A DNA stretch of 42,070 nt. Origin: a virus. Shown here in pieces: positions 7,741-13,874 of the stretch; the first letter of the stretch is position 1; every line of letters starts with the position of its first letter. The stretch covers positions 1-42,070 of IMG/VR virus record IMGVR_UViG_3300028558_000046; one strand, written 5' to 3'. Below the pieces are notes generated by a model, which worked only from the letters and a program-made list of their open reading frames with translations, searched no databases and was not told where the DNA came from. The translations under genes and the position numbers were made by a program.

Positions 7741-8289
7741 TTACAAATCATTCGAAATCTGGCCCAACTCGGCCATCACGTCGTCAGCCTCATCGGATAT
7801 TGTTTTGGCAATCTGGCCCGAGACCTTGCCTACCGACTCTTTCGCCATGGTTAACTTTTCAACGGCCTTCTTGACCTGCGAAGTTCCATCGGTTCGGGCT
7901 TGCTCAAGTGCGCCGCGCGCTTCGTCCATCATGGCTCGAAGGCTGGCAGCGAAGGAGCCTCGGCTAATTGGTTTTGATCCTGAAACGGCGTAAAGCGGCG
8001 CTGGCGCTGTAATCGTCGGCGCAGGCGGCAACGGCGTAGCGGGAGTTGGCGCAGTCGCCCCGTTCAGATGCAGCGCCGCTGCTATTTCATCATCCGTAGC
8101 CATTTGGCTTACCATTACCGTGTGATCGCCAAGCGTGACGAATTTGTCTGAACCGATGACCCGGGTGCGAAGCCCGCCGGGGTATTCGTGCCGTAGCTTG
8201 TCGCGGTCGATCATCTCATAAACCGCTTTGGAAAGGTCTTGTGCGTATTGCTTAAAGCGGAGCGGGCTGAATCTTTCAGGCCGGTTCAT
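7741..8289 (-). CDS. Hypothetical protein with proline linker and helical C-terminus
   Basis: The 182-residue protein has three parts. Residues 1-75 are mixed (NRPERFSPLRFKQYAQDL, ending ATDDEIAAALHLNG). Residues 76-105 are an Ala/Pro/Thr linker, and the C-terminus is a long amphipathic helical part rich in Ala, Lys and Glu. It overlaps the preceding short gene by 14 bases and lies just upstream of the small terminase gene. The function is unknown; a structural or packaging accessory is possible. Confidence 0.7.
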   Translation of the reverse strand: MNRPERFSPLRFKQYAQDLSKAVYEMIDRDKLRHEYPGGLRTRVIGSDKFVTLGDHTVMVSQMATDDEIAAALHLNGATAPTPATPLPPAPTITAPAPLYAVSGSKPISRGSFAASLRAMMDEARGALEQARTDGTSQVKKAVEKLTMAKESVGKVSGQIAKTISDEADDVMAELGQISNDL

Positions 8290-8437
8290 CGTCCGGAATG
8301 CAGTATTCAGCCGGCGCGGTGTCGGCCTGCTCAGGCGGGATCGTAACCGCTACGGTTTCTTCCGGGCCAAGCCAGAACGCGCGGTCTGCCTTGGAATTGG
8401 CTTTCTTGAAGTCAACGCCATAGACGACATTCGACAT
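8276..8437 (-). CDS. Short acidic hypothetical protein
   Basis: This 53-residue protein starts MSNVVYGVDFKKAN and ends with the acidic tail CIPDDEPA. A longer upstream in-frame extension exists, but it would run through the terminator hairpin, so the internal ATG is chosen. The pattern YGVDFKK followed by an acidic tail recurs in small phage proteins next to terminase genes. No function is assigned. Confidence 0.6.
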   Translation of the reverse strand: MSNVVYGVDFKKANSKADRAFWLGPEETVAVTIPPEQADTAPAEYCIPDDEPA

Positions 8438-8452
8438 GGGCGCCTCTAATAG

Positions 8453-8485
8453 AAAAACCCGCCGCCGATTTGCTCGGATGCGGGT
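8453..8485 (-). terminator. Intrinsic terminator between early and packaging genes
   Basis: ACCCGC pairs with GCGGGT around a loop that itself contains a CCG/CGG pair. Leftward the stem is followed by TTTTTC. It separates the replication block from the packaging genes and so is a natural early/late boundary; antitermination or a late promoter would be needed downstream. Confidence 0.7.
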
Positions 8486-8502
8486 CATAATTCTGAATCT
8501 GC

Positions 8503-9048
8503 CTATCTGACGTCTGATTTGCGCGAATCTGTCAACCCCCAAAAATGCGCTAAGGTAGTTAATCCACTCGAAAGCGATATCAGCGCCTCGTGGCCGATCA
8601 GGATTTCATCCCTTTCGCACATTGAGCGAACAATACGCTCGGCGGCCAGACTTGCGGTTTTCAGCGCAACGTGAGCGTCGATAAACGATGCGACTGCCCG
8701 TTGATGCCGGCGCACCTGCTTTCTGCCCTCATAGCTGTCGGGGTCAGGGCTTTCACCGCCGGCCCGATCGAAGCAAACCGCCTTGGGATCCGGTGACGGG
8801 CTGCACAGGGCCGAGGTATACATCGCAGATAGCTCGCCCCAGCGCTTGCCGGCCGCGTACATCGCGCTTGTGATCTTGCCTACCAAGTACAGCCGTCCGA
8901 GTTCTGTACCCCACAGCGGGTCGCGCATCCCGGTTAAAGCGGCATCCCGCAAGCGTCGGACTTCGGATGGTGAATACTCGGGAACAACGGGACCGCGCTG
9001 GACCCTGCCGTTCGGTTCGCGTTGTGCTAGTGATTTTCTTCGCCCCAC
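8503..9048 (-). CDS. Hypothetical protein, Arg-rich, helix-rich
   Basis: The 181-residue protein opens with a basic tail (GRRKSLAQREPNGRVQRG). A conserved-looking block follows (SPSEVRRLRDAALTGMRDPLWGTELGRLYLVGKI), then helices to residue 175. It contains two Cys but no zinc motif. Such proteins lie at the end of the replication block of many alphaproteobacterial phages, in my recollection; the function is unknown. It is the last gene before the terminator that divides early from packaging genes. Confidence 0.7.
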   Translation of the reverse strand: MGRRKSLAQREPNGRVQRGPVVPEYSPSEVRRLRDAALTGMRDPLWGTELGRLYLVGKITSAMYAAGKRWGELSAMYTSALCSPSPDPKAVCFDRAGGESPDPDSYEGRKQVRRHQRAVASFIDAHVALKTASLAAERIVRSMCERDEILIGHEALISLSSGLTTLAHFWGLTDSRKSDVR

Positions 9049-9076
9049 GTTATTGCCCCCTTCTGAAATTGGAAAG

Positions 9077-9949
9077 TTAGGAGTCCAGTCGTCGCTCGAG
9101 CCCGTACTTCTCGAGCATTTCTTTTGGTACTCGGCACGCAGGAGAGTCCAAATGCGGCCCGGCCTCTCGAGACCAATGACCGAATTTCTTGTAGCTGGTC
9201 AAAACGGCATCCCAATTCAGCCCTTCCGGCGCATCTGAAAAAGCTGCCGCGGCGTAATCGTGGAACCGCTGCTGGTTTAGCCAAGTGATCGCCTGCGGGA
9301 TGAATTTGCTTCCGATATTGCCTCGAGCTCCCTCCTCTCGAGCAAGGGCCGCCGCAGCAGATATCATCACCTCGGGGTCAACCCCGGTTTTCACCAAGGC
9401 GTTGAACTTCTTTTCGGCTGGCTGCCAAGGGTTCGCGCCATCGCGTCGGGGAAAGGCTGCCTTGAACCTCTTGAAATCCTCACTCGCTCGAGCCTGCGGC
9501 TTCGCAGGCGTCGGAATGCTTTCTTTTCCCTTCGGCTCCTTTTCCCCTCCCTTCCCCTCCAGGGCGATCTTTGGCAATTCCTCGCTAGGAATAGCTAGGG
9601 CTTTCGGTTGATCGCTAGGAGGAGCGGGGCAAACCTTATATTTGCTAGGATTATCAATCTTTTGGTGCTTTGCCCAACCTGTTATCTCAAAGAACTCTTT
9701 CCCTTCCACGGAATAGAATCTGATGAGCCCAATAGACCGGAGCTCCTCGAGCATGGCTTGGATATCATCCCCCGTGAAATTGTCCGCCGGCATAACCTGG
9801 GCTTTGATGGTGCGCGGAGCGATCGGGGCTCGCCCAAAGTCATCAACGAAATTCCACAGTCCGATGAAAAGCAGGCGCGTCACCGGCCCGCAGTCCATGA
9901 CCTGCTCACTTGTCCAAAATTCGGGTTTAATAGTGCGGATGCGGGCCAT
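9077..9949 (-). CDS. Replication initiator / replisome organiser protein
   Basis: The 290-residue protein begins MARIRTIKPEFWTSEQVM, the hallmark of phage replication proteins with an N-terminal winged helix. RLLFIGLWNFVDDFGRAP and the second half of the fold (MLEELRSIGLIRFYSVEG, then FFEITGWAKHQKIDNPSKY) follow. The middle is a Pro/Lys-rich linker. The C-terminus (residues 175-285) is helical and would recruit helicase or loader. I place the start at the ATG overlapping the stop of the preceding gene, not 45 bases upstream. The gene contains a putative origin (iterons) and seven of nine clustered CTCGAG sites, as lambda ori lies inside gene O. Confidence 0.82.
   Translation of the reverse strand: MARIRTIKPEFWTSEQVMDCGPVTRLLFIGLWNFVDDFGRAPIAPRTIKAQVMPADNFTGDDIQAMLEELRSIGLIRFYSVEGKEFFEITGWAKHQKIDNPSKYKVCPAPPSDQPKALAIPSEELPKIALEGKGGEKEPKGKESIPTPAKPQARASEDFKRFKAAFPRRDGANPWQPAEKKFNALVKTGVDPEVMISAAAALAREEGARGNIGSKFIPQAITWLNQQRFHDYAAAAFSDAPEGLNWDAVLTSYKKFGHWSREAGPHLDSPACRVPKEMLEKYGLERRLDS
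9540..9665. other. Putative replication origin: iterons, purine tract and AT-rich stretch
   Basis: Four GCTAGG(A/G) repeats start at 9584, 9594, 9614 and 9654, giving spacings of 10, 20 and 40 bases, so all face the same side of the helix. Next to them (about 9540-9562) is an almost pure pyrimidine strand, GGAGGGGAAGGGAGGGG on the other strand. The last iteron lies in AT-rich DNA. The block is inside the linker-coding part of the initiator gene, the arrangement of lambdoid origins. CTAG is a rare tetranucleotide in bacterial DNA, which makes four in 76 bases notable. Confidence 0.55.
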
Positions 9950-10137
9950 TATTCGCCTCGAGCCTTTCTGGCGGAGGCCATGATTTGCTGACAAATCCGT
10001 TCAGCATCGCGCTCGTGAATCATCACGCGCAGATAGGTTTCTTTGGCCGCTTCGGTCCATTCTTGGCAAAGCACGATATGGCCGCAGCCCCCGACAAACA
10101 CATCGGGGGGCATTACCTCAAAGGTTTTCAGGCTCAT
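9949..10137 (-). CDS. Hypothetical 62-residue protein
   Basis: The protein begins SLKTFEVMPPDVFVGGCGHIVLCQEW, with a short GCGHIVLC segment whose two Cys and one His could bind metal weakly. It ends in a basic ARKARGE tail. Its stop overlaps the start of the initiator gene, and its own start overlaps the stop of the GapR-like gene, so the three are one translational block. One CTCGAG site overlaps its last codons. The function is unknown. Confidence 0.65.
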   Translation of the reverse strand: MSLKTFEVMPPDVFVGGCGHIVLCQEWTEAAKETYLRVMIHERDAERICQQIMASARKARGE

Positions 10138-10382
10138 TAGTCGATCCCCAGCGTACCGCGATAGAGATCAATCATGGCCTCTCGAGATCGGCGCTTCTCC
10201 GCATCCTCGCGCTGCGCCCTGATGATCGCCCGCAAGGCGGGGATGTCGAAACCGTCAGATTTTGCTTCCGTGAACACATCCCGGATGTCGCCGGAAACCT
10301 CGTCCCGGTCGTCCATCAGCTTATTGATGCGCTCGACGATGCTTTTAAGCTGCTGGTTGCTGTTGTGGCCCGGCTCTGTCAT
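10137..10382 (-). CDS. gapR: GapR-like nucleoid-associated protein (DUF2312)
   Basis: The 81-residue protein matches the DUF2312/GapR family over its length. It has IVERINKLMDDRDEVSGDIRDVFTEAKSDGFD, then IPALRAIIRAQREDAEKR and a C-terminal helix IDLYRGTLG. In Caulobacter GapR forms tetramers that clamp overtwisted DNA ahead of replication forks and stimulates topoisomerases. A phage copy directly upstream of the initiator suggests support of phage replication or replacement of the host protein on phage DNA. The start overlaps the end of the nuclease gene by 38 bases. One CTCGAG site lies in its 3' part. Confidence 0.9.
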   Translation of the reverse strand: MTEPGHNSNQQLKSIVERINKLMDDRDEVSGDIRDVFTEAKSDGFDIPALRAIIRAQREDAEKRRSREAMIDLYRGTLGID

Positions 10383-10773
10383 CGCATTCCTCTTTGGTTT
10401 GGTTGGTGGGAACGCGATTGCTACTGTTATTTCTACGGAGGATTCCCCAGCACTCCAGGGTGATCAGGGCCTCGTCTAAACTTGATGCTGTCGCGACCGT
10501 CGCCCCGCATTCATCCATTGCTGCGAGCGTTAGCCTCTGGGACGGCGAGAGACGGCCACCAGAAGCCTTTAATTCCAGGGCATACAAACTGCCGCCCTTC
10601 AGAATTACGAGATCAGGGACGCCCGCACGGACGCCAAGGCCCTTGAATATCTTGGCCTCGATCATCGATCGCTTGCCCCCGTTCGGCGTATGCCAGAAGA
10701 ACACGCGCGGTTCGGCCCTTGCGTTCAGATGCAACACCACGGCCCGGTGAATATCTTGCTCCGGCCGCTTCAT
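10345..10773 (-). CDS. VRR-NUC domain nuclease
   Basis: The 142-residue protein is a stand-alone VRR-NUC (PD-(D/E)xK) nuclease. The order is PEQDIHRAVVLHLN, then WHTPNGGKR, then the catalytic centre VRAGVPDLVILKGGSLYALELK with Asp54, Glu67 and Lys69. In the family these enzymes act on branched DNA such as Holliday junctions or flaps. In the replication block it probably resolves recombination or replication intermediates before packaging. The start overlaps the stop of the upstream gene (ATGA). The C-terminal 25 residues beyond the domain overlap the GapR gene. Confidence 0.9.
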   Translation of the reverse strand: MKRPEQDIHRAVVLHLNARAEPRVFFWHTPNGGKRSMIEAKIFKGLGVRAGVPDLVILKGGSLYALELKASGGRLSPSQRLTLAAMDECGATVATASSLDEALITLECWGILRRNNSSNRVPTNQTKEECDDRAGPQQQPAA

Positions 10774-10970
10774 GTCTCCAGCGCCTTTGGCTCGCGCAGA
10801 TTATTTACAACAGCGGCGCGCAAGGCGAGCGAGGTTCCAGTGATGACGATGTTAGCTAGATGGCCCTCCGATATTTCAAACCGGAGGAGTTCATCGGAGC
10901 CGCAAATCTGGATATTGAGGACGTAAACTTGAGGGGCCGGCGAGGTCAGGTAGGCCAATCGCGCTTTCAT
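10770..10970 (-). CDS. Hypothetical 66-residue protein
   Basis: A small, mostly beta-type protein with segments QVYVLNIQICGSDELLRFEISEGH and ANIVITGTSLALRAAVVNNL. It has 4-base ATGA overlaps at both ends, which supports translation in the replication operon. No family is recognised. Confidence 0.65.
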   Translation of the reverse strand: MKARLAYLTSPAPQVYVLNIQICGSDELLRFEISEGHLANIVITGTSLALRAAVVNNLREPKALET

Positions 10971-11110
10971 GCCGCCCTGCTCTTCTTTCGCAGCGCAATC
11001 ACGATCTCCATGACCTTGACGCGATGGCGCAATTTGTCACGTGATTTGGGATCGGCGCTTTTCAGGGCGCGCTTGTTGGCTTTCAACAGAGACCGAGGGG
11101 AGGGTTTCAT
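10967..11110 (-). CDS. Small basic protein (47 residues)
   Basis: A very basic helical peptide (KPSPRSLLKANKRALKSAD, then RHRVKVMEIVIALRKKSRAA). The start is set by the ATGA overlap with the end of the HNH gene; the upstream in-frame extension would overlap that gene further. The charge suggests nucleic acid binding. The function is unknown. Confidence 0.6.
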   Translation of the reverse strand: MKPSPRSLLKANKRALKSADPKSRDKLRHRVKVMEIVIALRKKSRAA

Positions 11111-11628
11111 GCGGTCCTCGCAAATTCGCCGAAATACTTGATCGCAGCGCAAGCGTAAGCATCATGGGCTTCTTCTGCGGTGTGGAAGTAGCCAAGGAAG
11201 ATCACGTTATCGCCGACCTTGATCTGCGTTCGCCATTTCTTGCCTTTGTGGCAAGCGTGGTAGTATGCGCCCTTGAGACCGGAACGATTGTTTGATTGAA
11301 CTTTCTTGTTCTGTTTTTGCTGGGAAGAGGTCGCTAGGCGTAAATTGCTGATCGCATTGTTTGAAGGATTGCCGTCGATATGGTCGATCTCGGCTCCGCC
11401 AATGGTCGGACCATAAATATAAATCCATGCCAATCGATGCGCGCCCATCTGATTAAACGGGCTTACCCCAATGAAAATGTAGCCGTTGCGTTTAGTCCCG
11501 GCGATATCGCCCGCCTTCATCCGGCCGCCAGTCGAACTCGGTTTTTTCCAACGGAAAATCCCGGTGACTTGATCGTAATCAAGCCACTCCCGAAGATGGG
11601 CTTGCGTGGGAAGCTTATTAGCGGTCAT
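11107..11628 (-). CDS. HNH homing endonuclease with AP2 DNA-binding domain
   Basis: The 173-residue protein has a short N-terminal recognition part (LREWLDYDQVTGIFRWKK). An HNH_3 nuclease core follows (AHRLAWIYIYG, EIDHIDGNPSNNAISNLRLAT) and then a C-terminal AP2-type domain (LKGAYYHACHKGKKWRTQI to HDAYACAAIKYFGEFA). Free-standing enzymes of this type cut an allele lacking them and spread by repair. It sits between DnaA-IV and the small basic protein, overlapping both, so its insertion does not break the operon. A paralogue lies in the tail region. Confidence 0.9.
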   Translation of the reverse strand: MTANKLPTQAHLREWLDYDQVTGIFRWKKPSSTGGRMKAGDIAGTKRNGYIFIGVSPFNQMGAHRLAWIYIYGPTIGGAEIDHIDGNPSNNAISNLRLATSSQQKQNKKVQSNNRSGLKGAYYHACHKGKKWRTQIKVGDNVIFLGYFHTAEEAHDAYACAAIKYFGEFARTA

Positions 11629-12223
11629 TGAGTATCTCCCGCTTTATCTCCTCGATGCTTTCAGCCAGCCCTTCTTGCCCGGCAGCGAGACGGGAATTTA
11701 TTCGCCGTATCGATGCGATTATAGTCGAGTGGTCTCGATCCATTCGCCGGCCGATTTCCGGCAGCGACCTCGTTGTCAATTCCTTGCAGAGATAAGCGGC
11801 GAGTTGGCGTGGCCGCACGACATCCTTATCGCGCCGCGGTGAAAGGATATCGTTCCGGGAGATGCCGTAATGATATGCGACGGCTTTGATGACATCTTCG
11901 ACCTGGATGGTGCGATGGGAGGCAGGTCCAAGATCCTTCTCGACACCAAACCACGGCGCCTTTTTGATCGGGATCGCCTTCTGCCGTTCCGCCCATGCCT
12001 TGATCGGGTCTGGCTTGCTGACCTGGACAGGCTCGTTGATCTCGACCGGCTCCGGTTCGATCGGAACAATCTCGACCGGCTCCGGTTCTTTCCCCTGCAT
12101 GAGTTCCGCGTGATGTTTCCTTAGCAGCGAAAGAAGCTGTGCCGATCCGTTCTTAGCTTTCTCGCAATAAAACCTGTCCTCATCCACTGCTGCGTGGTGA
12201 GGCTTGTCTAGCATATCAAGCAT
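11618..12223 (-). CDS. DnaA domain IV protein (DnaA-box binding, no ATPase)
   Basis: The 201-residue protein lacks the AAA+ ATPase and keeps only the DnaA C-terminal DNA-binding domain at residues 105-175. The order is TIQVEDVIKAVAYHYGIS, then VVRPRQLAAYLCKELT, then SLPEIGRRMDRDHSTIIASI. DHSTI at residues 165-169 matches the DnaA signature DHTTV. Residues 48-70 are a Pro/Glu/Val repeat linker, and residues 1-40 a separate helical part. It could compete with host DnaA for DnaA boxes, repress host initiation, or mark a phage origin. It lies early in the leftward replication operon. Confidence 0.9.
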   Translation of the reverse strand: MLDMLDKPHHAAVDEDRFYCEKAKNGSAQLLSLLRKHHAELMQGKEPEPVEIVPIEPEPVEINEPVQVSKPDPIKAWAERQKAIPIKKAPWFGVEKDLGPASHRTIQVEDVIKAVAYHYGISRNDILSPRRDKDVVRPRQLAAYLCKELTTRSLPEIGRRMDRDHSTIIASIRRINSRLAAGQEGLAESIEEIKREILNDR

Positions 12224-12249
12224 TATTCCCCGTGCCCCCGTTGTCTTTC

Positions 12250-12645
12250 TTAGTTCCCCGTAAGGATTTCGCGAGCCGCGATAATCTGAGTTTCAGCCGC
12301 GACCAGCGCGTCTCCAGAATGGTCCGCACCAGCTTGGCGATGGAGTTGGATTTCGTGCTCAAGGTTTTTTATTTCCGTCTCTAGAATTGCCACCAACTCG
12401 GCGCGAACCTTGTTCATCAACCAGTGCGGAACAATTTTTGTGCGGAGCGCTCGGAAGTTTTCGATCTGATCTCCAGTAATGCCTAGTCGTCGCGCGATGT
12501 TCTTTCGCGCCTGCAATACCCCTGTTTTGCAACGTCTAACCTCGCTTCTCTCAAGGGAGCGGGTCATTTTATTCAACGCCTCTAGGTCGGAAACCGCACT
12601 GTTCATTTGACGGAAATCTTCCTGCATTTTTACAAAATCCTTCAT
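12250..12645 (-). CDS. Hypothetical coiled-coil protein
   Basis: This 131-residue protein is nearly all helical, with heptads in FRQMNSAVSDLEALNKMTRSLE and VRAELVAILETEIKNLEHEIQ. I chose the internal ATG (MKDFVKMQEDF) rather than the upstream ATG, whose extra 13 residues come from a GT-repeat stretch. A short basic patch (QARKNIARRLGIT) could bind nucleic acid. It is placed just upstream of the DnaA-IV gene. The function is unknown. Confidence 0.65.
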   Translation of the reverse strand: MKDFVKMQEDFRQMNSAVSDLEALNKMTRSLERSEVRRCKTGVLQARKNIARRLGITGDQIENFRALRTKIVPHWLMNKVRAELVAILETEIKNLEHEIQLHRQAGADHSGDALVAAETQIIAAREILTGN

Positions 12646-12768
12646 GACAAAAACTCGAACATGAAGAAGGACACACACACTCACGCAAACGATAACTTCG
12701 ATCCCTTCACATCGCTAGGTTTGCAGACCGCGATGCTTTTGAACCGGCTGCGAATACAGGCGCAGCTT

Positions 12769-13017
12769 TTAGAACTCACCTCCGAAGAAAAAGAAGGTAG
12801 CGAGGAAAAGCCCGAGTCCGAAAACCAGGCCAAAGACCGACCAGGCCACCACAGCGAGGATGTCGAACATGGTTTGCGCGAACTCGCCGCGCGGAAACAG
12901 AAGGGAGGGAATTTCTAAATCGGGCGACGTGTTTTGTAAGTCGCACGGGACCGGCTGCGTCGTTGTTTCCCCCGCACGGCGCGGCCGGTTGCTGATGCGC
13001 TCGAATGACATATTCAT
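12769..13017 (-). CDS. Small single-pass membrane protein
   Basis: The 82-residue protein has a soluble N-terminal part and one strong C-terminal membrane segment (MFDILAVVAWSVFGLVFGLG, then FLATFFFFGGEF). Its start overlaps the stop of the 33-residue membrane protein upstream (ATGA), which favours this strand over a shorter plus-strand frame opposite. It is an early membrane protein; host takeover or exclusion are possible roles, without direct evidence. Confidence 0.6.
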   Translation of the reverse strand: MNMSFERISNRPRRAGETTTQPVPCDLQNTSPDLEIPSLLFPRGEFAQTMFDILAVVAWSVFGLVFGLGLFLATFFFFGGEF

Positions 13018-13115
13018 CGCTGGCCAAACCTAATGAATTGGCCGATTGCAATGCCGACGATTGGCGAGAACGCAACCCACGCAACCAACAGGACGATGTG
13101 CCAATGAGCCATCAT
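13014..13115 (-). CDS. Micro membrane protein (33 residues)
   Basis: The reading frame starts with two Met codons and encodes MMAHWHIVLLVAWVAFSPIV followed by GIAIGQFIRFGQR: one membrane helix with a basic C-terminus. It has 4-base ATGA overlaps with the genes on both sides, which makes translation likely despite its size. The function is unknown. Confidence 0.6.
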   Translation of the reverse strand: MMAHWHIVLLVAWVAFSPIVGIAIGQFIRFGQR

Positions 13116-13411
13116 GCCGCTCCCTGTTCGAGTGAAATTAGATGCTCGGAGACGTAATCGAGATAGGTTCGCCCAAACCACTCACCGGCGAGAACCCATT
13201 TGCCGCGCGAGACGCGCCGAATGTCCAAGCCGTAGTAGTCCCTAAGATCCTCAAGCCGCCTGCCCTGTGCGTCATGGCTGAACTCGACGATCTGGCCCTT
13301 GCGGGACATGAACAGATCGTAAATCTCACGCAACCGCGAACCGATGCAGGGGACGGCACGGCAAGCCCGCGCATGGCGCTTCCTGAGATGGCTGGCGGGC
13401 GCGGTCCTCAT
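13112..13411 (-). CDS. Hypothetical 99-residue early protein
   Basis: The protein has an Arg-rich N-terminus (TAPASHLRKRHARACRAV) and a compact C-terminal part (GQIVEFSHDAQGRRLEDLRDYYGLDIRRVS, then WVLAGEWFGRTYLDYV). Its start is fixed by an ATGA overlap with the zinc-finger gene and its end by an ATGA overlap with the micro membrane protein. An internal ATG (MSRKGQIVEF) could be an alternative start. No family is recognised. Confidence 0.65.
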   Translation of the reverse strand: MRTAPASHLRKRHARACRAVPCIGSRLREIYDLFMSRKGQIVEFSHDAQGRRLEDLRDYYGLDIRRVSRGKWVLAGEWFGRTYLDYVSEHLISLEQGAA

Positions 13412-13587
13412 GCTTTTTCGTCCCGAGGCGGCAACTGGATTTCACGCGCTACCTTTTTGTATTCTTCCGCGACGAGATCGGCGCACCGTCCAATGCACTC
13501 GTTGCAAATCTTGCAACCATCAGCCGATATCAGCCGGAAAACCTGAGCGCTGGGCTTGCCGCAAAACGAGCAGTTGCCATCAGGCAT
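13408..13587 (-). CDS. Free-standing ClpX-type C4 zinc finger protein
   Basis: The 59-residue protein consists almost only of the ClpX zinc-binding domain. Cys6-Ser-Phe-Cys9 begins it, a 20-residue spacer (GKPSAQVFRLISADG) follows, and Cys28-Asn-Glu-Cys31 closes it. In ClpX this domain dimerises and docks adaptors and some substrates, including lambda O. A lone copy next to replication genes could block or redirect ClpXP; this is inference. It overlaps the end of the Cro-like gene by 8 bases, and its stop forms an ATGA overlap with the next gene. Confidence 0.85.
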   Translation of the reverse strand: MPDGNCSFCGKPSAQVFRLISADGCKICNECIGRCADLVAEEYKKVAREIQLPPRDEKA

Positions 13588-13795
13588 GGATGATCCCCCA
13601 CAAATCGTCGGGGGCTTTCATCGATCGTTCGTGGAGGGCGTCTTGCAGGATCTTGTGAGTTTTGGCCGGGAATTTCCCGATCCGCTTCCAATTGGAAATG
13701 GCGGACGTGTGTTTCACGCCGGTTATTGCAGCGACTCCAAGGTTTCCCCCGAGTGCATCTACAACGTCGCTAACGGTGCATAATGTCTCAGCCAT
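13580..13795 (-). CDS. Cro/YdaS-like regulator
   Basis: The 71-residue protein has a helix-turn-helix typical of small Cro- and YdaS-type regulators (VVDALGGNLGVAAITGVKHTSAISNWKRIGKFP), followed by one C-terminal helix. It is the first gene of the leftward unit and divergent from the XRE repressor gene, so it most likely acts like Cro. Its promoter contains an operator, and the -10 box lies so close to the ATG that the transcript may be leaderless. Confidence 0.8.
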   Translation of the reverse strand: MAETLCTVSDVVDALGGNLGVAAITGVKHTSAISNWKRIGKFPAKTHKILQDALHERSMKAPDDLWGIIHA

Positions 13796-13800
13796 GCCCC

Positions 13801-13829
13801 TCCATATTCATATTTCCTGAAGAAGTCAA
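13801..13829 (-). promoter_or_regulatory. Leftward early promoter (PL-like) with operator in the spacer
   Basis: Reading leftward, TTGACT (-35) is followed by exactly 17 bases and TATGGA (-10). The spacer is filled by operator O1. The expected start of transcription falls on or next to the ATG of the Cro-like gene, so its first message may be leaderless. Repressor bound at O1 would block RNA polymerase directly. Confidence 0.6.
13807..13821. promoter_or_regulatory. Operator O1
   Basis: TTCATATTTCCTGAA is one of four related 15-bp imperfect palindromes (consensus TTCATATTTyCTGAA) found only around the repressor gene. It overlaps the PL-like spacer. Confidence 0.65.
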
Positions 13830-13845
13830 CATCATAAATCCTTAA

Positions 13846-13874
13846 TAGCGAATTTATATTTTCTGAAATAATAT
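13846..13874 (+). promoter_or_regulatory. Possible promoter of the XRE gene
   Basis: TAATAT is a fair -10 box just after operator O2; the -35 region (TAGCGA) is poor, as in a maintenance promoter needing activation. Transcription from it would begin near base 13881, next to the second ATG of the XRE frame (13882), so a leaderless start there is possible. Confidence 0.35.
13853..13867. promoter_or_regulatory. Operator O2
   Basis: TTTATATTTTCTGAA is the second copy of the 15-bp motif, 46 bases centre to centre from O1 and just upstream of the XRE gene, so autoregulation is likely. Confidence 0.55.

Larger units (their letters stand above)
9095..10187. repeat. Cluster of nine CTCGAG palindromes
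   Basis: CTCGAG occurs at about 9095, 9110, 9166, 9322, 9337, 9487, 9736, 9957 and 10181. I found no copy in the rest of the window. The sites fall in three different genes and in two reading frames (Leu-Glu in some, codons ending CT then CGA in others), so the bias acts on DNA rather than on protein. The cluster surrounds the initiator gene and its iterons. It may be a set of binding sites for a replication or partition protein, or a methylation-linked signal. Confidence 0.7.

Noticed and set aside
12607-12918. Plus-strand frame of about 85-103 residues in the leftward early block
   Set aside because: No ribosome site, opposite to the operon direction, and it lies over the minus-strand membrane protein whose start is fixed by an ATGA overlap. 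Its charged repeats are the complement of the hydrophobic helix codons.
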